A DNA stretch of 64,000 nt, from the NCBI RefSeq assembly GCF_004127445.1, contig NZ_QEXM01000043.1, positions 1 through 64,000 on the forward strand, given 5' to 3'. The position numbers and the translations under genes are program-made. The stretch is from Streptomyces alfalfae. Its GTDB lineage: Bacteria > Actinomycetota > Actinomycetes > Streptomycetales > Streptomycetaceae. Positions 18,152 to 25,784 of this stretch are shown piece by piece (position 1 is the first letter of the stretch; each line of letters opens with the position of its first letter). Under the pieces are notes generated by a model. That model did no database searches and was not told where the DNA came from. It was given only the letters and a program-made list of their open reading frames with translations.

Positions 18152-18209
18152 GCCCTGACCTGCACACCTTCCCTTGACGGCAACCGTTGCCATTTTCGCA
18201 GGTCAGGGC
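18152..18209. promoter_or_regulatory. Nested inverted repeats between galE and the cation efflux gene
   Basis: Outer arms of 12 bp pair perfectly: GCCCTGACCTGC at 18152-18163 with GCAGGTCAGGGC at 18198-18209. Inside is GGCAACCGTTGCC at 18179-18191, next to a TTGACG. It could end galE, act as a metal-sensor operator for the efflux gene, or both. Confidence 0.55.
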
Positions 18210-18294
18210 AGGTGACAACGGTGTTCAATGCCGCGTTGCCAATACCCCCCGCCCGTAGTTCACTGAAGCCGCGCGACCACCGAACGGCAGACCG

Positions 18295-19251
18295 ATGAGC
18301 GACGCGGGAGGCGGCTCCATGGGGGCTGGGCACGATCACGGACACATCCACGGGACGACGGGGACCGCGGCCAACGCCCACAAGGGCAGGCTGCGGGTGG
18401 CGCTCGCCATCACGATCACCGTCATGCTCGCGCAGGTCGTGGGCGGTCTGATGGCCGACTCCCTCGCGCTCGTCGCGGATGCGACGCACATGGCGACGGA
18501 CGCGCTCGGGCTCGGCATGGCCCTGCTCGCGATCCACTTCGCGAACCGCCCGGCCACCGGCAACCGCACCTTCGGCTACGCCCGCGCCGAGATACTCGCC
18601 GCGCTCGCCAACTGCCTGCTGCTCCTGACCGTCGGCGGCTACGTGCTGTACGAGGCGGTCGAGCGGTTCATCACGCCCGCGCAGACGCAGGGCACCCTGA
18701 CCATCTGGTTCGGCGCCTTCGGCCTCGTCGCCAACATGGTCTCCCTGACGCTCCTGATGCGCGGCCAGAAGGAGAGCCTCAATGTGCGCGGCGCGTTCCT
18801 CGAGGTGGTGGCCGACACGCTCGGCTCCGTGGCGGTCATCGTCTCGGCGGTCGTGATCATGCTCACCGGATGGCAGGCGGCGGACCCGATCGCCTCGCTG
18901 GTCATCGGCTTCATGATCGTCCCGCGCACGGTGAAGCTCCTGCAGGAGACCCTGAACGTCCTCCTGGAGTCGGCGCCCCAGGGCGTCGACATGGCGGAGG
19001 TGCGGTCCCACATACTCGCCCTGCCCGGCGTCGAGGAGGTCCACGACCTGCACGCCTGGACGATCACCTCGGGCATGCCCGTGCTCTCCGCACACGTCGT
19101 CGTCAGCTCCGGCACGCTCGACTCGCTCGGCCACGAGAAGATGCTCCACGAGCTGCGGGACTGCCTGGGCGACCACTTCGACGTGGAGCACTGCACCTTC
19201 CAGCTGGAGCCCAGCGGCTACGCGCGGCACGAGGCCGGGCTCTGCCACTGA
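18295..19251 (+). CDS. Cation diffusion facilitator (Zn/Co/Cd efflux)
   Basis: 318-aa CDF antiporter that exports divalent metal ions across the membrane. A His-rich head (HDHGHIHG) precedes six transmembrane helices. The metal site HxxxD pairs lie in VADATHMATDALG and EVVADTLGSVAV; the second has D but not the His, as is common in this family. The C-terminal cytoplasmic domain (GVEEVHDLHAWTI) mediates dimerisation. ATG 18295 has no good ribosome site; an internal ATG eight codons later is possible. The nested dyad upstream suggests metal control. Confidence 0.92.
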   Translation: MSDAGGGSMGAGHDHGHIHGTTGTAANAHKGRLRVALAITITVMLAQVVGGLMADSLALVADATHMATDALGLGMALLAIHFANRPATGNRTFGYARAEILAALANCLLLLTVGGYVLYEAVERFITPAQTQGTLTIWFGAFGLVANMVSLTLLMRGQKESLNVRGAFLEVVADTLGSVAVIVSAVVIMLTGWQAADPIASLVIGFMIVPRTVKLLQETLNVLLESAPQGVDMAEVRSHILALPGVEEVHDLHAWTITSGMPVLSAHVVVSSGTLDSLGHEKMLHELRDCLGDHFDVEHCTFQLEPSGYARHEAGLCH

Positions 19252-19385
19252 GAGGCCCGGCCGCCGAGGAGCGCGGCCACCGGAGAACCCGGCCACCGGA
19301 AACCGGCGGGCGCCCCGGCCGCGGGCGGTGCTACGGTGACCGGGCTCCTGACACACGGGAGCACCGGTACCTCGGAGGTGGGTTG

Positions 19386-19454
19386 ATGACTGTCGTGACG
19401 TGTGCCGCCCCGCGCGGCGACATGTGCGTCCTCACTCACCGGGCCCGCGCCTGA
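19386..19454 (+). CDS. Small ORF, possible 22-aa leader peptide
   Basis: A 22-codon ORF with an excellent ribosome site: GGAGG at 19374-19378 with 7-nt spacing. The product MTVVTCAAPRGDMCVLTHRA.. contains two cysteines and has no known relatives I can name. It ends 58 bp before the methyltransferase start. It may be a translated leader that controls that gene, or a short independent peptide. No terminator-antiterminator pair was worked out. Confidence 0.5.
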   Translation: MTVVTCAAPRGDMCVLTHRARA

Positions 19455-19512
19455 CCTCTCGTACGCCTTCGTACGCCACGTCCGCGGGTCCCTCATCCAA
19501 GGGTTTCCCACG

Positions 19513-20361
19513 TTGACCGACAACACGTCGTCCGACAACACCTCGATCGACAACGCTCCGATCGACGGCTCCTCGATCGATCACTCCGCGATCACCGACG
19601 CCTTCTTCGCCCTGCACCACGGCCTTCCGCGGCAGGGTCCGGGCTCCGACGACACCACCCGGCGGCTGCTCTCCCTCGCCGGCGAGCTGCCCGAGCGGCC
19701 GCGCGTGCTCGATCTGGGCTGCGGGCCCGGCCGGGCCGCGCTGCTGCTCGCGGCCGAGGCGGGCGCCGAGGTGACCGCCGTCGATCTGCACGAACCGTTC
19801 CTCGACGAGCTGCGCGCCGCGGCGCTGCGGCGCGGGCTCGACGGTTCGATCACCGCCACCAGGGCCGACATGGCCGAACTTCCCTACGACGACGGGTCCT
19901 TCGACCTCGTCTGGGCCGAGAGCTCGGCGTACTCCATCGGCTTCGACACCGCCCTGCGCGCCTGGCGCCGGCTGCTCGCGCCCGGCGGCGCGCTCGTCGT
20001 CACCGAGTGCGAGTGGACCGCCGCTGAGCCGTCCGCCGCGGCGCGCGCCTTCTGGGAGTCGCACTACACGCTGCGTACGGGCGCGGACAACGTCCGGGCC
20101 GCCACCGCCGCCGGGTACGCCGTGCTCGGCGTGTACGCGCAGCCCGAGTCCGACTGGGAGGAGTACTACGGCCCGCTCGTCGCGCGCGCCGACGCGGCGG
20201 ACCCGGGCGGGCCCGGGATGACCGAGGCGCTCGCCGCGACCCGTGCGGAGATCGCGATGCGGCGCGAGCACGGGACGGAGTTCGGGTACACGGGCTACGT
20301 CATGCGGCCGGTCGACGCCGGACCCGCGGGGCCGGAGACCGCCGGGACCCCGGCGGCGTAG
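19513..20361 (+). CDS. SAM-dependent methyltransferase (class I)
   Basis: 282-aa Rossmann methyltransferase. Motif I is VLDLGCGPG, motif II acid is in VTAVDLHEP, and the motif post I region is ADMAELPYDDGSFDLVW. The first 25 residues are Asp/Ser/Thr-rich and low complexity. TTG 19513 is chosen, with AAGGG upstream; no ATG or GTG gives a better start. A 20368-20402 terminator follows directly. The substrate is unknown; the fold is of the UbiE/small-molecule type. Confidence 0.8.
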   Translation: MTDNTSSDNTSIDNAPIDGSSIDHSAITDAFFALHHGLPRQGPGSDDTTRRLLSLAGELPERPRVLDLGCGPGRAALLLAAEAGAEVTAVDLHEPFLDELRAAALRRGLDGSITATRADMAELPYDDGSFDLVWAESSAYSIGFDTALRAWRRLLAPGGALVVTECEWTAAEPSAAARAFWESHYTLRTGADNVRAATAAGYAVLGVYAQPESDWEEYYGPLVARADAADPGGPGMTEALAATRAEIAMRREHGTEFGYTGYVMRPVDAGPAGPETAGTPAA

Positions 20362-20367
20362 GACGGG

Positions 20368-20402
20368 CCGGGCCCCGGTCATTCCGCCCGGGGCCCGGTT
20401 TT
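20368..20402 (+). terminator. Rho-independent terminator after methyltransferase
   Basis: An 11-bp perfect stem (arms 20368-20378 and 20388-20398) with a 9-nt loop is followed by TTTT. It lies 6 bp after the methyltransferase stop. Confidence 0.88.
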
Positions 20403-20609
20403 CGGCCCGCTTCGGGGACGCGATCCGGCCAAGCTTCGCGGTCCCCGGCGACGGCTTGGCGGGGGTGCCCGTGCGGGCGCCCGCGTCAGCAGCGCCCGCC
20501 GCGTGTCCCGGCGTGCTTCCGCGCGCCGGGACATGCGGGCCCGCACGTGCCTGGAGCATCAGGAACGTACGGCAGACTTGAGGCTCGAAGACCGAAGCGA
20601 AGGATGGGT

Positions 20610-21203
20610 ATGCCGATCACACCTGCCACCGCGGCGAACAGCTCGTCGAACGGCACCGGAGAAGCGATCTTGCTGGAACTCGTCGACGAGGACGGCAGGA
20701 CGATCGGCACCGCGGAGAAACTCGCCGCGCACCAGGCGCCGGGGCAGCTGCACCGGGCCTTCTCCGTCTTCCTCTTCGACGAGCAGGGCCGCCTCCTGCT
20801 CCAGCAGCGCGCCCTCGGCAAGTACCACTCCCCCGGCGTCTGGTCGAACACCTGCTGCGGCCACCCCTACCCGGGCGAGGCGCCGTTCGCCGCGGCGGCC
20901 CGACGCACGTACGAGGAGCTGGGCGTCTCGCCCTCGCTGCTCGCCGAGGCGGGCACCGTGCGCTACAACCACCCCGACCCCGACTCCGGCCTCGTCGAGC
21001 AGGAGTTCAACCACCTCTTCGTGGGGATGGTCCAGGCGGCGCTGCGCCCGGACGCCTCCGAGGTCGGCGAGACCGTGTTCGTGACCCCCGAGGAGCTGCG
21101 GGAGCGGCACGAGAAGGGCCCGTTCTCCGCGTGGTTCATGACCGTGCTCGACGCGGCGCGGCCCGCGATCAGGGAGCTGACCGGGCCGTCCGCCGGCTGG
21201 TAG
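20610..21203 (+). CDS. idi: Isopentenyl-diphosphate delta-isomerase (type I)
   Basis: 197-aa Nudix-fold isomerase that interconverts IPP and DMAPP. The active-site Cys is in NTCCGHP. The metal/catalytic Glu lies in QEFNHLF, and the degenerate Nudix helix contains RRTYEELG. ATG 20610 is preferred over ATG 20604 because GAAGG has 6-nt spacing to it. It is a single gene separated by a terminator from the methyltransferase. It balances the C5 pool for the hopanoid pathway encoded at 1-9411. Confidence 0.94.
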   Translation: MPITPATAANSSSNGTGEAILLELVDEDGRTIGTAEKLAAHQAPGQLHRAFSVFLFDEQGRLLLQQRALGKYHSPGVWSNTCCGHPYPGEAPFAAAARRTYEELGVSPSLLAEAGTVRYNHPDPDSGLVEQEFNHLFVGMVQAALRPDASEVGETVFVTPEELRERHEKGPFSAWFMTVLDAARPAIRELTGPSAGW

Positions 21204-21222
21204 CCGTCAGGACCGGCAGTCG

Positions 21223-21813
21223 TCAGAAGGCGCCCGCGGGGCCGAGGCCCGAGTGGCCCGGCCCCGCGGGGCCGTAGCCGTACGGGCTCTCCGACGGGTC
21301 CAGGCCGCTGACGGCCTTCAGGGGCAGGGCCGCCCAGATGACCTTGCCCCCGCTCGCGGTGTGCTCCACGTCGCAGGCGCCGCCCGCCTCCCGCGTGACC
21401 TCGCGCACCAGGAGCAGTCCGCGCCCTCCCGTCTGCCCGTGGTCGGCCACCAGGGCCGTCGGGCGGTAGGGGTGGTTGTCCTCCACCGAGACCCGCACCC
21501 ACTCGGCGCCGACCGCGACCTCCACCGCGAGCATCGGCGAGAGCAGGGCGGCATGGCGCACCACGTTGGTGACCAGCTCGGAGACGATGAGCAGCAGCCC
21601 CTGCATGGTGTCGTCGGAGACGGGAACGCCCTGCCGGTACAGCAGGTCGCGCACCGCGCGCCGCGCCTGGGGCACGGAGACGTCGACGGCGGGCGCCGTG
21701 AAGCGCCACACCCCCTCGTACGGCACTCGCGGGCCGTCTCCGGGAAGTGGACCTGGGCTCCTCCCGCCGTTCTCCATCGTCCGGTCGCCGCCCTCGCGCT
21801 CGATAGTCACCAC
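21223..21813 (-). CDS. ATP-binding protein (HATPase, RsbW-like anti-sigma regulator)
   Basis: 196-aa histidine-kinase-like ATPase domain of the RsbW/SpoIIAB superfamily. The N box is ELVTNVVRHA and the G1 box is GGRGLLLV. It has no kinase dimerisation domain. The C-terminal 30 residues are Gly/Pro-rich and probably disordered. Streptomyces have many such orphan HATPases; partners are usually anti-anti-sigma factors, none of which is adjacent. The start GTG 21813 has no visible ribosome site and ATG 12 codons later is an alternative. Confidence 0.8.
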   Translation of the reverse strand: MVTIEREGGDRTMENGGRSPGPLPGDGPRVPYEGVWRFTAPAVDVSVPQARRAVRDLLYRQGVPVSDDTMQGLLLIVSELVTNVVRHAALLSPMLAVEVAVGAEWVRVSVEDNHPYRPTALVADHGQTGGRGLLLVREVTREAGGACDVEHTASGGKVIWAALPLKAVSGLDPSESPYGYGPAGPGHSGLGPAGAF

Positions 21814-21987
21814 ACGTCGAGTGTTGGGAACGCTTGTGTCCGGGCCGCCATACTGACGAGAAGTCAGCGATTATCGACGCGATTCGATCGGCACCGCCAT
21901 GTGATGCCGCTTTCATGACTGTTCTCGTCGTTTCCATGCCGTATTCGCAGATTCTTCAGGTTGTACGAGGCCGACGGGACGGACGGA

Positions 21988-21993
21988 TAGCAT
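21988..21993 (+). promoter_or_regulatory. -10 box TAGCAT, predicted leaderless start
   Basis: The box ends 7 nt before ATG 22001, so transcription should start at or next to the start codon. No ribosome site is present. Confidence 0.5.
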
Positions 21994-22000
21994 CCGGCGC

Positions 22001-22753
22001 ATGGAGCCGCAGCTGAGGCACACCGTCACGGACGGTGTCGCGACCGTCGTCATCGACCACCAGGCCAAGCGCAACGCCATGACCGCGGACATGTGGCGCC
22101 AGGTGCCGCCGCTCCTCGCGGGGCTCGCCGCCGACCCGGCCGTGCGCACCCTGGTGCTCACCGGCGCGGGCGAGACGTTCTGCGCCGGCGCGGACATCTC
22201 CGCGCTGCGGGAGTCGGCCGGGGAGGCCCAGGACCTCGCGGTGCGGGCCGAGGACGCGCTCGCGGCCTTCCCCAAGCCGGCGCTCGCGGCGGTCCGCGGC
22301 TACTGCGTGGGCGGCGGCTGCCAGCTCGCCGCCGCCTGCGACCTGCGCTTCGCCGACGAGGGCGCCTCCTTCGGCATCACGCCCGCGAAGCTCGGCATCG
22401 TCTACCCGGCGTCGTCCACGCGGCGCCTGGTCTCCCTGGTGGGTCCCGCGACCGCCAAGTACCTTCTGTTCTCGGGAGAGTTGATCGACGCCGAGCGGGC
22501 CTCGCGCACCGGCCTGGTCGACGAGGTGCTGCCCGCGGGCCAGTTGGGCAAGCGGGTCGCGGAGTTCGCCCGCGTCCTCGCGGCGCGCTCCGGGCTCACG
22601 CAGGCGGCGGCGAAGGAGTTCGCCGCCGGGCGCACCGACCGCGACGCGTACTGGCGGGAGCAGGCGCGCGGCAGCGGCGACACCGCGGAGGGTGTCGCCG
22701 CCTTCCTCGAACGCAGGCAGCCGCACTTCACCTGGAGCGCCCCCGCCGGCTGA
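22001..22753 (+). CDS. Enoyl-CoA hydratase/isomerase family protein
   Basis: 250-aa crotonase-fold protein. The oxyanion-hole glycines are in TGAGETFCAGADI and GYCVGGGCQLA. Catalytic Glu residues are less clear: the second position reads SFGITPAKLGI, without the usual glutamate, so the reaction may be isomerase or hydrolase-like. The predicted transcript is leaderless. It converges with the DJ-1 gene after a 17-bp gap. The substrate is unknown and the gene is away from the beta-oxidation cluster. Confidence 0.85.
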   Translation: MEPQLRHTVTDGVATVVIDHQAKRNAMTADMWRQVPPLLAGLAADPAVRTLVLTGAGETFCAGADISALRESAGEAQDLAVRAEDALAAFPKPALAAVRGYCVGGGCQLAAACDLRFADEGASFGITPAKLGIVYPASSTRRLVSLVGPATAKYLLFSGELIDAERASRTGLVDEVLPAGQLGKRVAEFARVLAARSGLTQAAAKEFAAGRTDRDAYWREQARGSGDTAEGVAAFLERRQPHFTWSAPAG

Positions 22754-22770
22754 GCGGCCGAGGCGTCCGG

Positions 22771-23403
22771 CTACTGCCCGAAGCGGCTCCCCTCGCGGAA
22801 CCGTGCCACCAGGTGCGCGGGCGCCTTCTCCGGGGAACCGGCGTCGTAGGGCGGCTGCGGGTCGTACTCGGTCATGAGCTGGACGGCCTGCGCGTGCTCG
22901 TCGCCCGCGATCCGTCCCGCCAGGGCGAGGCCCATGTCGATGCCGGAGGAGACACCGGCCGCGGTGACGTACTTGCCGTCGAAGACGACCCGCTCCCCCG
23001 TCGACTCGACGCCGAGCCCGTCCAGCTCGGTCAGCGCCAGCCAGTGCGAGGTGGCGCGGCGGCCCTTGAGGAGTCCGGCGGCGGCGAGCGCGAGCGACCC
23101 CGTGCACACCGAGGTCGTCCAGGTCGAGGTGGCGTCGACGGCGCGGAGCCAGCCGAGGAGCGGTTCGTTCTCCATCTGGTCGCTCTGGCCGGGGCCGCCG
23201 GGCACCACCACGATGTCCGGGCGCGGCACCTCGGCGAACGACTTGCCGGCGATCAGCGTGAGGCTCCCGCTGTCGTCGTGGACCGGCCCCGCCTGCTCGG
23301 CCACGAAGACGGTCTCGGCGCCGGGCAGCGGGGAGAGCGTCTGGTACGGGCCGATCGCGTCCAGGGCGGTGAAACGCTCGTACAGGGCAATGGCGATCTG
23401 CAT
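22771..23403 (-). CDS. DJ-1/PfpI family protein
   Basis: 210-aa glutamine-amidotransferase-like fold. The nucleophile elbow is SVCTGSLALA with Cys near residue 100, preceded by VVPGGPG. A His follows in RATSHW. Such proteins act as isonitrile hydratases, glyoxalases or chaperones; the ATSHW and C-terminal features resemble isonitrile hydratase InhA-type proteins. It starts 7 bp after the GlxA/AraC gene stop and is probably in its operon. It resembles that regulator's N-terminal half, so the pair may have arisen by duplication. Confidence 0.82.
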   Translation of the reverse strand: MQIAIALYERFTALDAIGPYQTLSPLPGAETVFVAEQAGPVHDDSGSLTLIAGKSFAEVPRPDIVVVPGGPGQSDQMENEPLLGWLRAVDATSTWTTSVCTGSLALAAAGLLKGRRATSHWLALTELDGLGVESTGERVVFDGKYVTAAGVSSGIDMGLALAGRIAGDEHAQAVQLMTEYDPQPPYDAGSPEKAPAHLVARFREGSRFGQ

Positions 23404-23410
23404 GGTGTCC

Positions 23411-24427
23411 TCATCGGTCGGCGTGGGCGGTGATCGTGCGGGTCGGAGCGGCGGGTGCCGCCGCGGGTGGCACGGGATGGAAGCGGCGGCGGTACTCCGC
23501 GGGGGCCGTGCCGAGCGCCTTGAGGAAGGCGCGGCGCATGGCCTCCGGAGTGCCGTAGCCGCAGGCGCGCGAGACCTCCTCGACCCCGTCGGAGGTGTCC
23601 TCGAGGAGCCGGCGGGCGTGCTCGACGCGGACGCGGTCGACGTACTTGCCCGGCGTCAGGCCGGTCTCGGCCTGGAAGGCGCGGGCGAAGTGGCGGGGCG
23701 AGAGACTCGCGCGTGCCGCGAGCGCGTCCACCGAGAGGTCCTCGTCCGGATGCTCGGTGATCCACTGCTGCACCTCGCGCAGCGGTTCGCGCCGCGCGGT
23801 CTGCGCGGAGAGCTGGACGCTGAACTGGGCCTGGTTGCCCGGACGCCGCAGGAAGACCACGAGGTGGCGGGCCACGGTCAGCGCCACCTCGCGCCCCAGG
23901 TCCTCCTCCACGAGCGCCAGGGCGAGGTCGATGCCCGCGGTGACCCCGGCGGACGTCGCGACATGGCCGTCGCGGACGTAGATCGGGTCGGGGTCGACCT
24001 CGACGCCCGGGTGGTCCCTGGCGAGCTTGGCGCAGTACGCCCAGTGCGTCGTCGCCCTGCGCCCGTCCAGCAGGCCCGCCTGGGCGAGCCGGATGGCGCC
24101 GGTGCAGACCGAGACCAGACGCTCGGCCCGCGGGCCGTGCTCGCGCAGCCAGTCGATCAGCGCCGGGTCCTCCGGGCGCGTGCCCATGCCGCCGGGCACG
24201 AGCAGCGTGTGCGGCACGGGGGCGTCGGGCAGCGCGTGGTCGGGGACGAGCGTGAGGCCGCTCGACGTGCGGACCAGCTCGCCGTCCAGCGAGGCGGTGC
24301 GCACCAGGTACGCGGGCCCGTCGCCGCCGTGGGCCAGGCCGGCTCCCGTGAAGACCTCCACCGGGCCCGTGACGTCGAGGCTCTGGACGCCGTCGAAGAG
24401 GACGACCAGAACGGTTCGCTGCTCCAT
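23411..24427 (-). CDS. GlxA-family transcriptional regulator (DJ-1 domain + AraC HTH)
   Basis: 338-aa regulator. The N-terminal half is an amidotransferase-like sensor (LLVPGGMG, SVCTGAIRLA). The C-terminal 100 residues hold two AraC helix-turn-helix motifs (SVDALAARASLSPRHFARAF and EEVSRACGYGTPEAMRRAF). It probably controls the DJ-1 gene downstream in response to a small molecule sensed by the N-terminal fold. ATG 24427 is chosen; upstream extension is implausible because it crosses the divergent promoter region. The ligand is unknown. Confidence 0.9.
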   Translation of the reverse strand: MEQRTVLVVLFDGVQSLDVTGPVEVFTGAGLAHGGDGPAYLVRTASLDGELVRTSSGLTLVPDHALPDAPVPHTLLVPGGMGTRPEDPALIDWLREHGPRAERLVSVCTGAIRLAQAGLLDGRRATTHWAYCAKLARDHPGVEVDPDPIYVRDGHVATSAGVTAGIDLALALVEEDLGREVALTVARHLVVFLRRPGNQAQFSVQLSAQTARREPLREVQQWITEHPDEDLSVDALAARASLSPRHFARAFQAETGLTPGKYVDRVRVEHARRLLEDTSDGVEEVSRACGYGTPEAMRRAFLKALGTAPAEYRRRFHPVPPAAAPAAPTRTITAHADR

Positions 24428-24571
24428 GCCCTCGATTCTTGGACCCCCGCCCGATGGCCGCAATGACGAGCAGCCCACCATTCCTGCCATGGCGATCCTC
24501 GCCCTCTCCCGCCTTTCCTGCCCTCGCGCGGGTACAGGGACCGGACCGGCGACGCCATACCGGCCAGTAGG

Positions 24572-24577
24572 TAAGGT
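24572..24577 (+). promoter_or_regulatory. -10 box TAAGGT, predicted leaderless start
   Basis: The box lies 6 nt before ATG 24584 and no ribosome site is seen. Confidence 0.5.
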
Positions 24578-24583
24578 GCTCCC

Positions 24584-25474
24584 ATGACCTCTTCGACGAC
24601 CTCGCCCGCGCCCGCCGCGCCGCACCCGCGCGCCGGACGCCGCTGCCACAACGTGCTCAACGCGCTGCACTCGTCGCACTACTTCTCACCGGACGTGACG
24701 CGTGAGCTGGCCGGGCTCGGCATCACCCACCCCAGCGCCGTCAACTTCGCCGTGCGCGCGGCGGCCCTGGGAGCCGTCGGACCCGGGGTCGTGACCGCCG
24801 CCTTCTACAACTACAAGCACGAGCTCGTGGCCGCGCACGTGCCCCACATATGGCGCATCGCCTCGCCCGAGGACGTGCTCGCGGCCCGGCTGCGCGGCGT
24901 CGACGCGACGCTGCGGCGCCTGCTCGGCGACGACGCCGTCGCCTCGCCGGAGATGGCCGAGGCCGCCGGGCTCGCGCTGCACGCCGCCGAGGCCTGCACC
25001 CGCACCGCCCGGCCCCTGTACTCCGCCCACGCCGACCTGCCCGTGCCGCAGGAGCCGCACCTGGCGTACTGGCACGCCGCGACGCTGCTGCGCGAGCACC
25101 GCGGCGACGGCCACGTGAGCGTCCTGCTCGGGGCCGGACTCGACGGCCTGGAGGCGCTGGTCACCCACACCGCCACCGGCAAGGGCACCCGCCCGAAGTG
25201 GGTCTTCTCCACCCGCGGCTGGGACAAGGACGAGTGGCGCGCCGCCGAGGAGCGCCTGCGCACCCGCGGGGTGCTCGACGCCGAGGGCGAGCTGACCGAG
25301 GCCGGCGTCGCGCTGCGCAAGGAGATCGAGGCCGAGACGGACCGTCTGGACCGCGCGCCCTACGAGCACTTGGGCACGGCGGGCGTCGAACGCCTCACGG
25401 AGCTGGGCACGGTGTTCACCGGAGCGGCGCTCCAGGCCGGGGCCTTCCCCGCGGACCTGATCGGCAAGCGCTGA
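24584..25474 (+). CDS. SCO6745-family protein (SalK-like, winged-helix C-terminus)
   Basis: 296-aa protein found widely in actinomycetes. The N-terminal 200 residues are helical with conserved FSPDVTRELAGLGI, NYKHELV and YWHAATLLREHRGDGHV segments. The C-terminal part (DKDEWRAAEERLRTRGVLDA, then EGELTEAG) looks like a MarR-type winged helix. Such proteins may be ligand-binding regulators, but no function is established that I can cite. The start ATG 24584 fits a leaderless transcript. It is divergent from the GlxA regulator. Confidence 0.8.
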   Translation: MTSSTTSPAPAAPHPRAGRRCHNVLNALHSSHYFSPDVTRELAGLGITHPSAVNFAVRAAALGAVGPGVVTAAFYNYKHELVAAHVPHIWRIASPEDVLAARLRGVDATLRRLLGDDAVASPEMAEAAGLALHAAEACTRTARPLYSAHADLPVPQEPHLAYWHAATLLREHRGDGHVSVLLGAGLDGLEALVTHTATGKGTRPKWVFSTRGWDKDEWRAAEERLRTRGVLDAEGELTEAGVALRKEIEAETDRLDRAPYEHLGTAGVERLTELGTVFTGAALQAGAFPADLIGKR

Positions 25475-25563
25475 GACACGCCCGGCATGGTCCGGCCCGA
25501 CCGAGGTACCCGCCCGTTTCCTGGCCGCACATGGGCGCGCCCGGAGACGAGAGGGAGAACCTC

Positions 25564-25719
25564 ATGTTCCGTGCCATAGCGGACGTACTGCGTCAGATCG
25601 TCGGCGCCATCGCCACCGTCGTCACCCTGCCGTTCCGGGCGCTGGCCCGGCTGTTCGGCGGAGCTTCCCGTTCCACCGGCCGGAGCGGGGGGCGCGCCGG
25701 GCGGGCCCGCCGGGTCTGA
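25564..25719 (+). CDS. LPFR motif small protein
   Basis: 51-aa protein of an actinobacterial small-protein family named for its LPFR motif, here VVTLPFRALARLF. The N-terminal 35 residues form an amphipathic or hydrophobic helix likely to sit on the membrane. The tail is Ser/Gly/Arg-rich. AGGGAG lies 6 nt upstream of ATG 25564. Function is unknown. It stands 65 bp before tex. Confidence 0.78.
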   Translation: MFRAIADVLRQIVGAIATVVTLPFRALARLFGGASRSTGRSGGRAGRARRV

Positions 25720-25784
25720 CCGCCCGTTGTCACAACCACCTGCCACAATTGCCGGGCAACCCAGCGAGAAGGCGGTACCGGAAC

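Noticed and set aside
16805..18193. Minus-strand frame opposite galE
   Set aside because: GalE on the plus strand has complete NAD and YxxxK motifs; the antisense frame has none.
18152..18240. Zur box for the cation efflux gene
   Set aside because: The sequence does not match the AT-rich 7-1-7 Zur palindrome known from Streptomyces; the dyad is GC-rich and different.
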